From Micromonospora chersina (GTDB lineage: Bacteria; Actinomycetota; Actinomycetes; Mycobacteriales; Micromonosporaceae): 64,000 bases of DNA. Below, one piece after another: positions 32,770-41,595 of this stretch; the first letter of the stretch is position 1; each line of letters begins with the position of its first letter. Below the pieces are notes generated by a model. The model did not search any database. It was not told the origin of the DNA and saw nothing but the letters and a program-made list of their open reading frames with translations. The position numbers and the translations under genes were made by a program. The stretch lies in assembly GCF_900091475.1 (NCBI RefSeq), contig NZ_FMIB01000002.1, positions 3,596,001 through 3,660,000 on the forward strand, read 5' to 3'.

Positions 32770-33639
32770 TCAGCCCACGAAGGGCGGGACGGCGATCTCG
32801 CCCCGGGCCACCGGCATCACGTGGCCGGCGACCGTCGCGCCCACCGCCACCCCGCCGGCGGCGGTCACCGTGCAGGCCAGCGCGGACGGCCGGTTGATCT
32901 CGATGCCCTGGCGGACCGCGTACTCGGAGCGGCCCTCGCCGGGCAGCAGCCCGCTGGCCACCAGCCAGACGCCCAGGCCCAGGGCGGCCGAGCCGGTCGC
33001 CGGGTCCTCCGGCACGCCGAGGCCCGGCACGAACACGCGGGCGTGCGCGGTTTGCGAGTCGGCGTCCCAGGAGAAGACGCTGACGTGCTCCACGCCGTAC
33101 CGCTCCGCAGCCGCCGTGTTCACCCGCGCGCGGGCCACCGCGTCGGGGCGCACCGGGAGGTAGGGGAACTCCAGGCCGCAGCCGGCGACCCGGGGCGCCG
33201 GGCCGGCATGATCGGCGGCGGTGAGGCCGGCCATCTCCAGCAGCGGCTCCGGGTCGAGTTCGGGCCCGAGGGTCGGGGTGCCGCCGGTGAGCGTCGCGCC
33301 GGTGGGGGTGACCTCGATGGGCAGCACGCCGGCGCCGCACTCCTGGGTGATCCTGCCCACATCGAACAGACCCCGCCGGCTCGCGGTCACCGCGGCGCCC
33401 ACGCTGGGGTGCCCGGCGAACGGCAGTTCCTCGACCGGGGTGAAGATCCGCGCCCGGTACGTCGCCCCGACCTGCGTGGGCGGCAGCACGAACACCGTTT
33501 CCGACAGGTTGAACTCCACCGCGAGCGCCTGCATCTGCTCGGTGGCGAGCCCTTCCGCGCCGAACACCACGGCCAGCGGATTGCCGGCGAACGGGCGGTC
33601 GGTGAAGACGTCCACGATCTCGTACGCCAAGGTCGACAT
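32770..33639 (-). CDS. PhzF-family isomerase/epimerase-like protein
   Basis: 289 residues, two PhzF half-barrels. EIVDVFTDRPFAGNPLAVVF begins the protein, and Glu47 in VEFNLSETVFV matches the catalytic Glu of PhzF. FTPVEELPFAGHPSVGAA and DPATGSAALGLG are the twin strand motifs. PhzF itself acts in phenazine synthesis; most family members have unknown roles, and there is no phenazine cluster here. The promoter region overlaps that of the divergent MgtE-like gene. Confidence 0.85.
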   Translation of the reverse strand: MSTLAYEIVDVFTDRPFAGNPLAVVFGAEGLATEQMQALAVEFNLSETVFVLPPTQVGATYRARIFTPVEELPFAGHPSVGAAVTASRRGLFDVGRITQECGAGVLPIEVTPTGATLTGGTPTLGPELDPEPLLEMAGLTAADHAGPAPRVAGCGLEFPYLPVRPDAVARARVNTAAAERYGVEHVSVFSWDADSQTAHARVFVPGLGVPEDPATGSAALGLGVWLVASGLLPGEGRSEYAVRQGIEINRPSALACTVTAAGGVAVGATVAGHVMPVARGEIAVPPFVG

Positions 33640-33659
33640 GTTGATAAACACTAGGCCCT

Positions 33660-33665
33660 TAGGCT
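33660..33665 (+). promoter_or_regulatory. -10 box of a leaderless start, overlapping divergent promoter
   Basis: TAGGCT lies 7 nt before GTG 33673. On the minus strand TAGTGT lies 8 nt before the PhzF ATG at 33639, so the two promoters lie within ~25 bp of each other. Confidence 0.5.
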
Positions 33666-33672
33666 GGTGCCC

Positions 33673-34959
33673 GTGAGCACGCCGAACCGGGTCTACATCG
33701 CTCGACTCGCCGGAGTCGCCGTCTTCGACCCGAACGGCGACCAGGTGGGCCGGGTCCGGGACGCCGTGGCCCGGATGCGGCCGACGCAACGCCCGCCCGA
33801 GGTGGTGGGCCTGGTGGCCGAGATGCCGATGCGGCGTCGCATCTTCCTCTCCATCAACCGGATCACCTCCATCGACCCGGACGCCGTGGTGCTCGGCAGC
33901 GGCACCCTCAACCTGCGCCGGTTCGAGAAGCGCCCGAACGAGCTGCTGGTGCTCCAGGAGCTGCTGGACCGGCGGGTCCAGCTGGACACCGGGCAGGCCG
34001 GCTCGGTGGTCGACGTGGCCATGGAGAGCAGCCGCGGCGGCGAGTGGGCACTGACCCGGGTCGCCGTCCGCGAGCAGACCAGCCGGCTGGCCCGCCGCGG
34101 CCACCTGCACCAGGTGGAGTGGGACCGGGTCCGTGGTCTCGGCGGTCTCGCCGACAGCCGGGGCACGGCCAACCTGCTCGCCGTGCTGGAGGACATGCGC
34201 CCGGCCGACCTGGCCAACGCCCTCCAGGACCTGCCCGACGCCCGGCGCAACGAGGTGGCCGCCGCGCTGGACGACGAGCGCCTCGCCGACGTGCTCGGCG
34301 AACTGCCCGAGCACGACCAGGTGGAGATCCTGGCCGCGCTGGACCGGGAACGCGCCGCGGACGTGCTGGAGGAGATGGACCCGGACGACGCGGCCGACCT
34401 GCTCAACGAGCTGCCCCCGCCGGAGCAGGATGTGCTGCTCGACCTGATGGAGCCCGACGAGGCCACCCCGGTCCGCCAGCTGCTGCGCTACGCCTCCGGC
34501 ACCGCCGGCAGCGTCATGACCTCCGAGCCGGTGATCCTGCCGCCGGACGCCACGGTGGCCGAGGCGCTGGCCCGGATCCGCGAGCCGCAGCTCTCCCCCG
34601 CCGTGGCCGCGCAGGTCTTCGTGACCCGCGCCCCGCTCACCACGCCCACCGGCCGCTATCTGGGCATGGTCCACTTCCAGGCGCTGCTCCGCGAGCCCCC
34701 GGCCGACCTGCTCGGCGGTGTCGTCGTCAACGACATAGACCCGCTGCGGCCGACCACCCCGCTGCCCGAGATAACCCGCCGGATGGCCACGTACGACCTG
34801 GTCGCCATGCCCGTGGTGGACCGGAGCATGCGGCTGGTCGGCGCGGTGACCGTGGACGACGTGCTGGACCACTCGCTGCCACGCGACTGGCGGGACCGGG
34901 ACGCCATGACCGGCGCGCCGGCCGACGACGATGCGCCGCTGGACGGCGACAATGGCTGA
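33673..34959 (+). CDS. MgtE N-domain/CBS protein without membrane channel
   Basis: 428 residues and soluble. Two PRC-barrel-like segments (about 5-55 and 88-150) are followed by an MgtE_N domain (LEDMRPADLANALQDLPDARRNEV, then EMDPDDAADLLNELPPPEQD). A CBS pair follows (VMTSEPVILPPDATVAEALARI; LVAMPVVDRSMRLVGAVTVDDVLDH). The MgtE channel helices are missing. The next gene, overlapping by 8 nt, is a DUF1003 membrane protein, so the pair may act together; I recall Rv1232c/Rv1231c as the same pair. GTG 33673 follows TAGGCT by 7 nt. Confidence 0.82.
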   Translation: MSTPNRVYIARLAGVAVFDPNGDQVGRVRDAVARMRPTQRPPEVVGLVAEMPMRRRIFLSINRITSIDPDAVVLGSGTLNLRRFEKRPNELLVLQELLDRRVQLDTGQAGSVVDVAMESSRGGEWALTRVAVREQTSRLARRGHLHQVEWDRVRGLGGLADSRGTANLLAVLEDMRPADLANALQDLPDARRNEVAAALDDERLADVLGELPEHDQVEILAALDRERAADVLEEMDPDDAADLLNELPPPEQDVLLDLMEPDEATPVRQLLRYASGTAGSVMTSEPVILPPDATVAEALARIREPQLSPAVAAQVFVTRAPLTTPTGRYLGMVHFQALLREPPADLLGGVVVNDIDPLRPTTPLPEITRRMATYDLVAMPVVDRSMRLVGAVTVDDVLDHSLPRDWRDRDAMTGAPADDDAPLDGDNG

Positions 34960-35560
34960 CCAGCGACGGACCGAGCGGCTGGACCAGCCCCGGGCGCCCC
35001 GGGGCCTCCGGCTGCCCCGGATCGACGCGGAGACCTTCGGCCGCTGGTCGGAGGGGATCGCCCGGGGCATGGGCACCGCGAACTTCATCGTCTACATGAC
35101 GCTGGTGATCGCCGCCTGGTTCGCCTGGAACACCCTGGCACCGGCCGACCTGCGCTTCGACCCGTACACGTTCACCTTCCTGACCCTGGTGCTCTCCCTC
35201 CAGGCCTCGTACGCGGCCCCGCTGATCCTGCTCGCGCAGAACCGGCAGGCCGACCGGGACCGGATCGCGCTGGAGGAGGACCGGCGGCGGGCCACCATGC
35301 AGAAGGCCGACACGGAGTACCTGGCCCGGGAGATCGCCGCCCTGCGCATCGCCATGGGTGAGGTGGCGACCCGGGACTTCCTCCGCTCCGAACTGGCCCG
35401 GCTGGCCGAGGAGCTGGACGAGGCGGCCGAGCGGCGGCGGAAGCTGGAGCGGCGGCAGCAGGAGCGGGAGGCCCGGCGGCAGGCCGGCGCGGAGCCGCTC
35501 GACGAGCCCCGCGACGACCTCGACGGCGACTTCGCGCACGACGGCCACTTCGAGAGCTGA
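34952..35560 (+). CDS. DUF1003 membrane protein
   Basis: 202 residues. Two closely spaced helices (about 45-65 and 75-95: ANFIVYMTLVIAAWFAW; FLTLVLSLQASYAAPLILLAQN) precede a long charged coiled coil (RQADRDRIALEEDRRR, then the LDEAAERRRKLERRQQERE region). ATG 34952 overlaps the MgtE-like gene by 8 nt. The QNRQ after helix 2 is typical of DUF1003. An Mg-linked role is inferred from the partner. Confidence 0.85.
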   Translation: MADQRRTERLDQPRAPRGLRLPRIDAETFGRWSEGIARGMGTANFIVYMTLVIAAWFAWNTLAPADLRFDPYTFTFLTLVLSLQASYAAPLILLAQNRQADRDRIALEEDRRRATMQKADTEYLAREIAALRIAMGEVATRDFLRSELARLAEELDEAAERRRKLERRQQEREARRQAGAEPLDEPRDDLDGDFAHDGHFES

Positions 35561-35578
35561 CCCGGCCCGGAACGTATT

Positions 35579-35617
35579 GAACGCCGCGCGCCTCAAGGGG
35601 CCAGGCGAGCGGCGTTC
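35579..35617 (+). terminator. imperfect hairpin after the MgtE-like/DUF1003 pair
   Basis: GAACGCCGC and GCGGCGTTC form a 9-bp outer stem. An inner CGCCT/AGGCG stem continues it after one G:A mismatch, with a 9-nt loop. It lies 19 nt after the stop at 35560 and before Mrp. Confidence 0.65.
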
Positions 35618-35721
35618 GCGCCGATCGTCCCACTTCCCGGCACGCCCCGTCCACCCCTCGGGCGGCCATCGATTCGCTCACACCGGCCCCCGCCAGCGGC
35701 GGGCGCCGATGACCACCGACG

Positions 35722-35727
35722 TAGCAT
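35722..35727 (+). promoter_or_regulatory. -10 box of a leaderless mrp
   Basis: TAGCAT lies 7 nt before ATG 35735, after a 105-nt spacer that follows the hairpin. Confidence 0.5.
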
Positions 35728-35734
35728 TGCGGGC

Positions 35735-36883
35735 ATGTCAGCACCCGTCAGCACCGTCTCCGACGCGATCCAGGCCGCCCTGGCCACCGTCAACGACCCG
35801 GAGATCCGTCGGCCGATCACCGAGCTCGGCATGGTCCGTTCCGCCGTGGTCGGCGACGACGGCGTGGTCCGGGTGGAGCTGCTGCTCACCGTGGCCGGCT
35901 GCCCGCTGAAGGACAAGCTGCGCACCGACATCACCGCCGCCGTCGCGGCGGTGCCCGGCGTGACCGGCGTCGAGATCGAGTTCGGCGTGATGAGCCCGGA
36001 GCAGCGGCAGGAACTCCAGTCGAAGCTGCGCGGCGGCGGGGCCACCGCCGAGCCGGTCATCCCGTTCGCCCAGCCCGGCTCCCGCACCCGCGTCTACGCG
36101 GTCGCCAGCGGCAAGGGCGGCGTCGGCAAGTCCAGCGTCACGGTCAACCTGGCCGCCGCGCTGGCCGCCCGCGGCCTCTCGGTCGGTGTCGTGGACGCCG
36201 ACATCTACGGCCACTCGGTGCCCCGGATGCTCGGCGCCGACGGCGCGCCCACCCGCGTCGAGGACATGATCATGCCGCCGCAGTCGCACGGCGTGAAGGT
36301 GATCTCGATCGGCATGTTCACCCCGGGCAACGCGGCAGTCGTGTGGCGCGGCCCGATGCTGCACCGGGCGCTCCAGCAGTTCCTCGCCGACGTCTACTGG
36401 GGCGACCTCGACGTCCTCCTGCTCGACCTGCCCCCGGGCACCGGCGACATCGCGATCTCCGTGGCGCAGCTGCTGCCGAACGCGGAGATCCTTGTCGTCA
36501 CCACCCCGCAGGCGGCCGCCGCCGAGGTGGCCGAGCGGGCCGGCGCCATCGCGCTCCAGACCCACCAGCGGGTGGTCGGCGTGATCGAGAACATGTCCTG
36601 GCTGGAGCTGCCCGACGGCTCCCGGATGGAGGTCTTCGGCGCCGGCGGCGGCGAGGCCGTCGCCGAGTCGCTGACCCGGACCATCGGCGCGCAGGTGCCG
36701 GTGCTGGGGCAGATCCCGATGGACACCCGGGTCCGCGAGGGCGGCGACGCCGGCACCCCGATCGTGCTGGCCCAGCCGGACGCCCCGGCCGCCCGGGCGC
36801 TGGTGCAGGTCGCCGACCGGCTCGCGGTGCGCCGCGAGTCCCTGCTCGGCAAGCCCCTGGGTCTCAAGCCCGCCGGCCGCTGA
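35735..36883 (+). CDS. Mrp/ApbC iron-sulfur cluster carrier ATPase
   Basis: 382 residues. A DUF59 domain (about 8-85) precedes the ParA-type ATPase. ASGKGGVGKSSVTVNLAAALA (Walker A, residues 124-133; the variant GKGGVGKS) and VVDADIYGHSVPRMLG follow, then LLLDLPPGTGDIAISVAQ. The CxxC of Mrp, expected before the C-terminus, is not seen, and the region near VIENMSWLELPDG lacks it, so cluster binding may differ. The usual Rv1229c-type product. TAGCAT suggests a leaderless start. Confidence 0.85.
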   Translation: MSAPVSTVSDAIQAALATVNDPEIRRPITELGMVRSAVVGDDGVVRVELLLTVAGCPLKDKLRTDITAAVAAVPGVTGVEIEFGVMSPEQRQELQSKLRGGGATAEPVIPFAQPGSRTRVYAVASGKGGVGKSSVTVNLAAALAARGLSVGVVDADIYGHSVPRMLGADGAPTRVEDMIMPPQSHGVKVISIGMFTPGNAAVVWRGPMLHRALQQFLADVYWGDLDVLLLDLPPGTGDIAISVAQLLPNAEILVVTTPQAAAAEVAERAGAIALQTHQRVVGVIENMSWLELPDGSRMEVFGAGGGEAVAESLTRTIGAQVPVLGQIPMDTRVREGGDAGTPIVLAQPDAPAARALVQVADRLAVRRESLLGKPLGLKPAGR

Positions 36884-36900
36884 CCCTTCGCACGGTTTCC

Positions 36901-36937
36901 ACCGACCCTCTTCGGCCCACGGCCGAGGGGGGTCGGT
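36901..36937. terminator. 16-bp hairpin between mrp and tatB
   Basis: ACCGACCCTCTTCGGC (36901-36916) pairs with GCCGAGGGGGGTCGGT (36922-36937), with two G:U pairs and a 5-nt loop. It lies between the convergent mrp and tatB genes and may stop both. Confidence 0.7.
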
Positions 36938-36949
36938 CCCGTTACGGGG

Positions 36950-37372
36950 TCAGGTGGCGTCGTCGTAGGAGGGGCGGGGGGCCGGCGCCGGGGCGCCGCC
37001 GGTGGCGGTGGCCGGGCGGGCGCCGTTGGTGCGCAGGTCGGCCGCCTTCGCCACGTCCTTCAGCTCCTCGTGCACGCCGGTGACGTCCGAGCGCAGGTTG
37101 TCGTACATGCTCTGGAGCGGCTTCCGGAGGGCCTGCTCGTCCTCCTCGCTGAGCAGGTGCTTCCGGATGAACGCCTTGGGGTGCAGGTCCTCCAGCTGGA
37201 TGTCCGTGCCCAGCTCGCGGCTCAGGTCACCGGTGGCGTTCCGGGCCATGTTGCGCAGGTTGCGGACCATCCGGAGGCCGTCGTTGATCACCGTGGGCAG
37301 CCGGTCACCGAAGATCAACAGTGCCAGGAGCAGCAGCGCGCCGATCTCCCACCAGTTCAGGTTCTCGAACAC
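36950..37372 (-). CDS. tatB: TatB, twin-arginine translocase subunit
   Basis: 140 residues. The N-terminal FENLNWWEIGALLLLALLIFGDRLP is the TatB membrane helix with its conserved Glu, Phe-Gly and Pro. An amphipathic helix (VINDGLRMVRNLRNMARNAT) and a variable acidic/Pro tail follow. TatB recruits Tat precursors at the membrane, such as the protein at 58165-59961. GTG 37372. It lies next to htrA on the same strand, as in Rv1223-Rv1224. Confidence 0.9.
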   Translation of the reverse strand: MFENLNWWEIGALLLLALLIFGDRLPTVINDGLRMVRNLRNMARNATGDLSRELGTDIQLEDLHPKAFIRKHLLSEEDEQALRKPLQSMYDNLRSDVTGVHEELKDVAKAADLRTNGARPATATGGAPAPAPRPSYDDAT

Positions 37373-37446
37373 TCCGGCCTCCTCGTGGCGGTGTCAGGGC
37401 AAGACTACGCACGTCAGGTGGCCGACGGGGAGGGGGTGCGGGGTCC

Positions 37447-38742
37447 CTACTTGGCGTCTGCGGCGAGCGTCACCGAGGCGTTCTGCCGATTCGACCCGCG
37501 CCGGTACTCCACCGTCACCACCGAGCCCGGGGCGTACTTGCGGACCAGCGCCACCAGATCGGTCGGATCGTTCATGGGGTGCCCGTCCAGCCGGAGCACC
37601 ACGTCGCCGGTGCGCAGCCCGGCGGCCGCGGCCGGACCGGCCGGCTCGACGCCGTTGAGGCGTACGCCGCCGCCGCTCACGCCGGTGCCGCCCACCTGGG
37701 CGCCGATCACCGTACGGCGGGCCTTGCCGGTGCCGATGATGTCCTCGGTGACGCGCTTCGCCTGGTTGATCGGGATGGCGAAGGCGAGCCCGATGTTGCC
37801 GGCCTCCTGGCCGTCCGCGACCAGCGACTTGATCGTCGAGTTCACACCGACCACCCGGCCGGCCCCGTCGACAAGCGGGCCGCCGGAGTTGCCGTGGTTG
37901 ACGGCCGCGTCGGTCTGGATCGCCGCGTAGTAGCGGGTCGGCCCGCCCGGCTCGCCGGCCATCATGGTCCGGTCCAGCGCGCTGACGATGCCGGCGGTGA
38001 CCGTGTTGGCCAGGGAGAGCGGCGAGCCGACGGCGAGCACCGGGTCGCCCACGGCGAGCGCGTCGGAGTCGCCGAACTCCACCGGCTTCAGCCCGCTCCG
38101 GTTCACCTTGATCACCGCGATGTCCGACTCCGGGTCCTGCCCGACCACGGTGCCCGGTGCCGTGCTGCCGTCGGTGAAGACGACCGTCGCCTTGCCGGGG
38201 CCGCCCGCGACCACGTGGTCGTTGGTGACGATGTGCCCGTCGGCGCTCACCACGAAGCCGGAGCCCTCGCTGGTGCCGCCGAGGCTGGCCACCCGGACGG
38301 TCACCACGCTGGGCAGCACCTTCTCGGCGACCCCGGCCAGCGACTCGGGCTTGCGCTGGGCGAGCGCGGGAGCCTGACCGGACTGCGCCCCGAGCGTCGG
38401 CACGGCCCCACCGCCGCGCAGGAAGGCGTAGGTCAGGGCGCTGCCGAGCGAGCCGGCGAGCAGGGCGGTGATCAGCGAGACCAGCACCACCTGGCGGAGC
38501 CCCGGCCGGGTCGGCGCGTCCGGGTCGGTCACCGGTTCCGGCTCGCCGCTCCCGGTGACCGGGCCGGCCGGGACCACCACGGCCGCCGGCGCGTACGGGT
38601 CGCGCCACGGGTCGGCGAGCGCGTCGGACCACCAGGGCGAGGTCGTGGCGCCCCCGGCGCCCTGCGGGGGCTGCCCGGGCGCCGGCCCACCCGCCGGTGG
38701 CGGGCTCCCGCCGGGCTGGCGCCAGTCCCAGCCGTCGGTCAC
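37447..38742 (-). CDS. HtrA/DegP-type membrane serine protease
   Basis: 431 residues. A Pro/Gly-rich cytoplasmic lead (~80) precedes one membrane helix (about 84-108). The trypsin fold has His176 (VTNDHVV), Asp207 (ESDIAVI) and Ser286 (HGNSGGPL). A single PDZ domain (VEPAGPAAAAGLRTGDVVLRLDG) ends the protein. It handles misfolded proteins outside the membrane. GTG 38742 has GGGAGG 9 nt upstream. Same order as htrA-tatB in mycobacteria, but without the sigE-rseA genes before it. Confidence 0.9.
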   Translation of the reverse strand: MTDGWDWRQPGGSPPPAGGPAPGQPPQGAGGATTSPWWSDALADPWRDPYAPAAVVVPAGPVTGSGEPEPVTDPDAPTRPGLRQVVLVSLITALLAGSLGSALTYAFLRGGGAVPTLGAQSGQAPALAQRKPESLAGVAEKVLPSVVTVRVASLGGTSEGSGFVVSADGHIVTNDHVVAGGPGKATVVFTDGSTAPGTVVGQDPESDIAVIKVNRSGLKPVEFGDSDALAVGDPVLAVGSPLSLANTVTAGIVSALDRTMMAGEPGGPTRYYAAIQTDAAVNHGNSGGPLVDGAGRVVGVNSTIKSLVADGQEAGNIGLAFAIPINQAKRVTEDIIGTGKARRTVIGAQVGGTGVSGGGVRLNGVEPAGPAAAAGLRTGDVVLRLDGHPMNDPTDLVALVRKYAPGSVVTVEYRRGSNRQNASVTLAADAK

Positions 38743-38922
38743 GTCGGTGCCTCCCAGTCCGTCCCCCACGCCCGCGCCGGAGGGCCGGCGGAGCCGACCG
38801 TGCCGCACGGGACTCCGTCCAGGATTGCACGGATGCCCCGCGTGGAGTCAGGGGTTGCCGCGCGTGATCGTCCGAGGGCGGACTCGCGGCTGCGCCCGCC
38901 GCGGCACGCCTCTAGGCTCTCA

Positions 38923-39615
38923 GTGCCAACCGACCCCTCGCACCAGTCCGCCCGGAGGTGTCCCATCGCCACGGTCGCCGGCTCCGGCAACTCGACCGCG
39001 CAGGCGCTCCAGTTCGCCGAGTCGTACGTCACCGAGGACCTCGTGCTGCGGACGGCCCGCGCCCTCGCCCACGAGGTGGGCGTGGACGCGGTGACGCCGG
39101 GCGCCGGGGCCGCGCTGCGCCTGCTCGCCGCCGCCGGGAACGCCCGGGCCGTGGTGGAGATCGGCACCGGCACCGGGGTGAGCGGGGTCTGGCTGCTCCG
39201 CGGTATGCGCCCCGACGGGGTGCTCACCACGATCGACGTGGAGGTCGAGCACCAGCGCATCGCCCGGCGGCTGTTCCAGGAGGCGGGTTTCGCGTCGGGG
39301 CGTACCCGGATCATCACCGGGCGGGCCCTCGACGTGCTGCCGCGGCTCGCGGACGGCGCCTACGACCTGGTCTTCGTCGACGCCGAGGCGACCGGCTTCG
39401 CCGCCTGCGTGGACGCCGCGCTGCGGCTGCTGCGCCCCGGCGGGGTGCTCGCGCTCAACGGCGCCCTGGCCGGCGGCCGGATCGGCGACCCGGCCGCCCG
39501 CGACGTGGAGACGGTGACCGTGCGGGAGACCATCAAGGCGATCCGCGAGTCGGAGCACTGGGTGCCGGCGCTGCTGCCCGTCGGGCACGGCCTGCTCGCC
39601 GCCGTGAAGGGCTGA
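38923..39615 (+). CDS. O-methyltransferase (SAM-dependent, class I)
   Basis: 230 residues from GTG 38923. VVEIGTGTGVSGVWLLRGM is the SAM site, and GRALDVLPRLADGAYDLVFVDAEA and LRLLRPGGVLALNGALAGGR follow, as in Rv1220c-like methyltransferases. The start is uncertain. GTG 38923 lies 4 nt after TAGGCT. A strong GGAGG at 38954-38958 instead points to ATC 38965 (IATVAGSGNSTAQ), with no ATG/GTG/TTG between. The core needs NSTAQALQFAESYVTED, so the later GTG at ~39043 is too late. Confidence 0.8.
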   Translation: MPTDPSHQSARRCPIATVAGSGNSTAQALQFAESYVTEDLVLRTARALAHEVGVDAVTPGAGAALRLLAAAGNARAVVEIGTGTGVSGVWLLRGMRPDGVLTTIDVEVEHQRIARRLFQEAGFASGRTRIITGRALDVLPRLADGAYDLVFVDAEATGFAACVDAALRLLRPGGVLALNGALAGGRIGDPAARDVETVTVRETIKAIRESEHWVPALLPVGHGLLAAVKG

Positions 39616-39635
39616 CCGTCCCGCCCGGTCAGCCC
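39609..39635. terminator. 10-bp hairpin holding both stop codons
   Basis: GGGCTGACCG and CGGTCAGCCC form a perfect 10-bp stem with a 7-nt loop. Both the TGA of the methyltransferase and the TCA (stop, minus strand) of the aminopeptidase lie in the stem. Confidence 0.7.
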
Positions 39636-41131
39636 AGCGTGGCCAGCCATCGCAGCAGCCCGCGGACGCCCCAGCCGGTGGCGCCCTTGACCAGCTCGCC
39701 GTGCACGTCGTCCGACCAGGAGGGGGCGGACATGTCCACGTGCACCCAGCGGTCGCGGAGGTCACCCGTGAACTCGCGGAGGAAGAGCGCGGCCACCACC
39801 GAGCCGGCGCCCAGGGCCGGGGAGCTGTGCAGGTCGGCGATCTCGCTGCCCAGGTACTCGACGTAGTCGTCGGCCAGCGGCATCCGCCAGGCCCGCTCAC
39901 CGGCCGCCGTGATCGCGGCCAGCAGGTCGGCTGCCAGGTCGTCGTTCTCGCTGTAGAGGGCGGCGTGCCGCTTGCCCAGGGCCACGGCGTTCGCACCGGT
40001 CAGGGTCGCCAGGTCGACAAGCAGGTCGGGCTTCAGCTCCCGGACGGCGTACGCCATGGCGTCGGCGAGCACCAGCCGGCCCTCCGCGTCGGAGTTGGTG
40101 CTCTCGCTGGTCAGGCCGCCGTAGTGGCGGACGATGTCGCCGGGGCGGAACGCCGAGCCGCTGACCATGTTCTCGGCGAGCGGGGCCAGCGTGGTGACCC
40201 GCACCGGCAGCCCCAGCGCGGCGGCGCCCAGGGTGGCGGTGACCACCGCGGCGGCGCCGGCCATGTCCTTGCGCATCAGCTTCATGGCCGGCACCGGTTT
40301 GATCGAGATGCCGCCGGTGTCGAAGGTGATGCCCTTGCCGACCAGCACCACGTGGGTACGCGCCCCGGCCGGCCGCCAGTCCAGCTCGACCAGGCGGGGG
40401 CCGCTCGCCGAGCCGCCGCCGACGGCCAGGATGCCGCCGAAGCCCTCGGCCGCCAGTTCCTCCGGGCCGCGCACCCGCAGGTGCAGGTCGGCACGGCCGG
40501 ACGCGGCGGAGGCCACCTGGGCGGCGAACCACTCCGGGTTCTTGGTGGACGAGGGGGTGTTGGTCAGGTCCCGGGCCAGCCGCGTCATCTCGGCGGTGGT
40601 CCGGGCGGTGTCCAGGGTCGGCGCGAGCGCCTCCGGGTCCCCGACCACGACGTCCACCTCGGCCAGGGCGGGCGTGCCGCCGGCCTCGGTCAGTCGGTAG
40701 CGGTAGGAGCCGAGCAGCAGCCCCTCGGCCAGGCCGCGCAGCGCCTCCGCGGCAGCCTCGCCCGGCAGCGCGATCGTGATATGCGTCTCATCCTTGGCCA
40801 CCCGCGCCAGCGCCGCGCCGGCGGCCCGCCAGTCGTGCTCGTCGCCGGCGCCGACGCCGAGCAGCCAGAGCCGCGCCGGGGTGCCACCGGGGCGCAGGTG
40901 CTCCCGCACCTCGCCGGCGGCGCCGGTGAGCCGGGCGGCCGGCAGCAGCGCCACCGCCTCGGTCCGGACGTCGTCGCCGGGCGGGGCGGCGGTGGGGACC
41001 AGCGCGGCCGGGCCGTCCGGCCCTGCGGGACGAATGGGCAGGACGAGGGTGTCGGGCCGCGCGGGCCCGCTCACCAGACGAATGGCCAGCACGCTGGACC
41101 GTACCTCCGAAGACTGCTCGAATCGGGACAC
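39629..41131 (-). CDS. M17 leucyl aminopeptidase
   Basis: 500 residues, the family length. The metal/catalytic motifs VGKGITFDTGGISIKP, then KLMRKDMAGAAAV and ENMVSGSAFRPGDIV, then NSDAEGRLVLADAM (NSDAEGR for the usual NTDAEGR) and LATLTGANAVALG, are present. It removes N-terminal residues and may be hexameric. GTG 41131 is used; an upstream GTG at 41167 lies inside a hairpin. The gene converges with the methyltransferase gene. Confidence 0.9.
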   Translation of the reverse strand: MSRFEQSSEVRSSVLAIRLVSGPARPDTLVLPIRPAGPDGPAALVPTAAPPGDDVRTEAVALLPAARLTGAAGEVREHLRPGGTPARLWLLGVGAGDEHDWRAAGAALARVAKDETHITIALPGEAAAEALRGLAEGLLLGSYRYRLTEAGGTPALAEVDVVVGDPEALAPTLDTARTTAEMTRLARDLTNTPSSTKNPEWFAAQVASAASGRADLHLRVRGPEELAAEGFGGILAVGGGSASGPRLVELDWRPAGARTHVVLVGKGITFDTGGISIKPVPAMKLMRKDMAGAAAVVTATLGAAALGLPVRVTTLAPLAENMVSGSAFRPGDIVRHYGGLTSESTNSDAEGRLVLADAMAYAVRELKPDLLVDLATLTGANAVALGKRHAALYSENDDLAADLLAAITAAGERAWRMPLADDYVEYLGSEIADLHSSPALGAGSVVAALFLREFTGDLRDRWVHVDMSAPSWSDDVHGELVKGATGWGVRGLLRWLATLG

Positions 41132-41156
41132 TTTGCCGCTCACCGGCCGATGAAGG

Positions 41157-41189
41157 CCCTGAGCCACCGGCTCAGCCGGTGGCTCAGGG
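41157..41189 (-). terminator. 16-bp perfect inverted repeat
   Basis: CCCTGAGCCACCGGCT and AGCCGGTGGCTCAGGG are perfect 16-nt arms around a single C. It lies between the DUF3117 gene and the aminopeptidase gene, so it likely ends the DUF3117 transcript. It argues for the aminopeptidase start at 41131. Confidence 0.75.
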
Positions 41190-41237
41190 TAGGAGGAACC
41201 GTTCGCACGGCGGACGCCGCGCGAACCGCTCCTCGAA

Positions 41238-41405
41238 TCAGCCGGCGGCCGCCTTCAGCGCGTCACCCAGCGCGGTGGCCTCGTCGGGAGTCATCTCGAC
41301 GACGAGCCGGCCACCACCCTCCAGCGGGACCCGCATGACGATGCCCCGGCCCTCCTTGGTGACCTCCAGCGGACCGTCGCCCGTCCGCGGCTTCATCGCC
41401 GCCAT
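41238..41405 (-). CDS. DUF3117 protein
   Basis: 55 residues: MAAMKPRTGDGPLEVTKEGR, then GIVMRVPLEGGGRLVVEMTPDEATALGDAL. This is the small, very conserved actinobacterial DUF3117 family (Rv1211-like, from memory). GGGGAG lies 6 nt before ATG 41405. No function is known. It stands alone with its own hairpin terminator. Confidence 0.88.
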   Translation of the reverse strand: MAAMKPRTGDGPLEVTKEGRGIVMRVPLEGGGRLVVEMTPDEATALGDALKAAAG

Positions 41406-41595
41406 GTTGTCTCCCCTCAGACCTACACCAGGGTCGGTGGGTTGCCCCACAGCCACTTCGTCATGACCACCCGCAACCGTCGCGGGGGCGTCGACTGATG
41501 ATTTTCCCTGATGAACACCGCCGGACCCAAACCGAAGCAGCATTGATGTAACAGCATCTAGCTTATCTCGGATAGGCCTGTCACAATGTGCGGTC

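Noticed and set aside
32770..33639. Phenazine biosynthesis
   Set aside because: Only a PhzF-type protein is present, and most members of this family have no link to phenazines.
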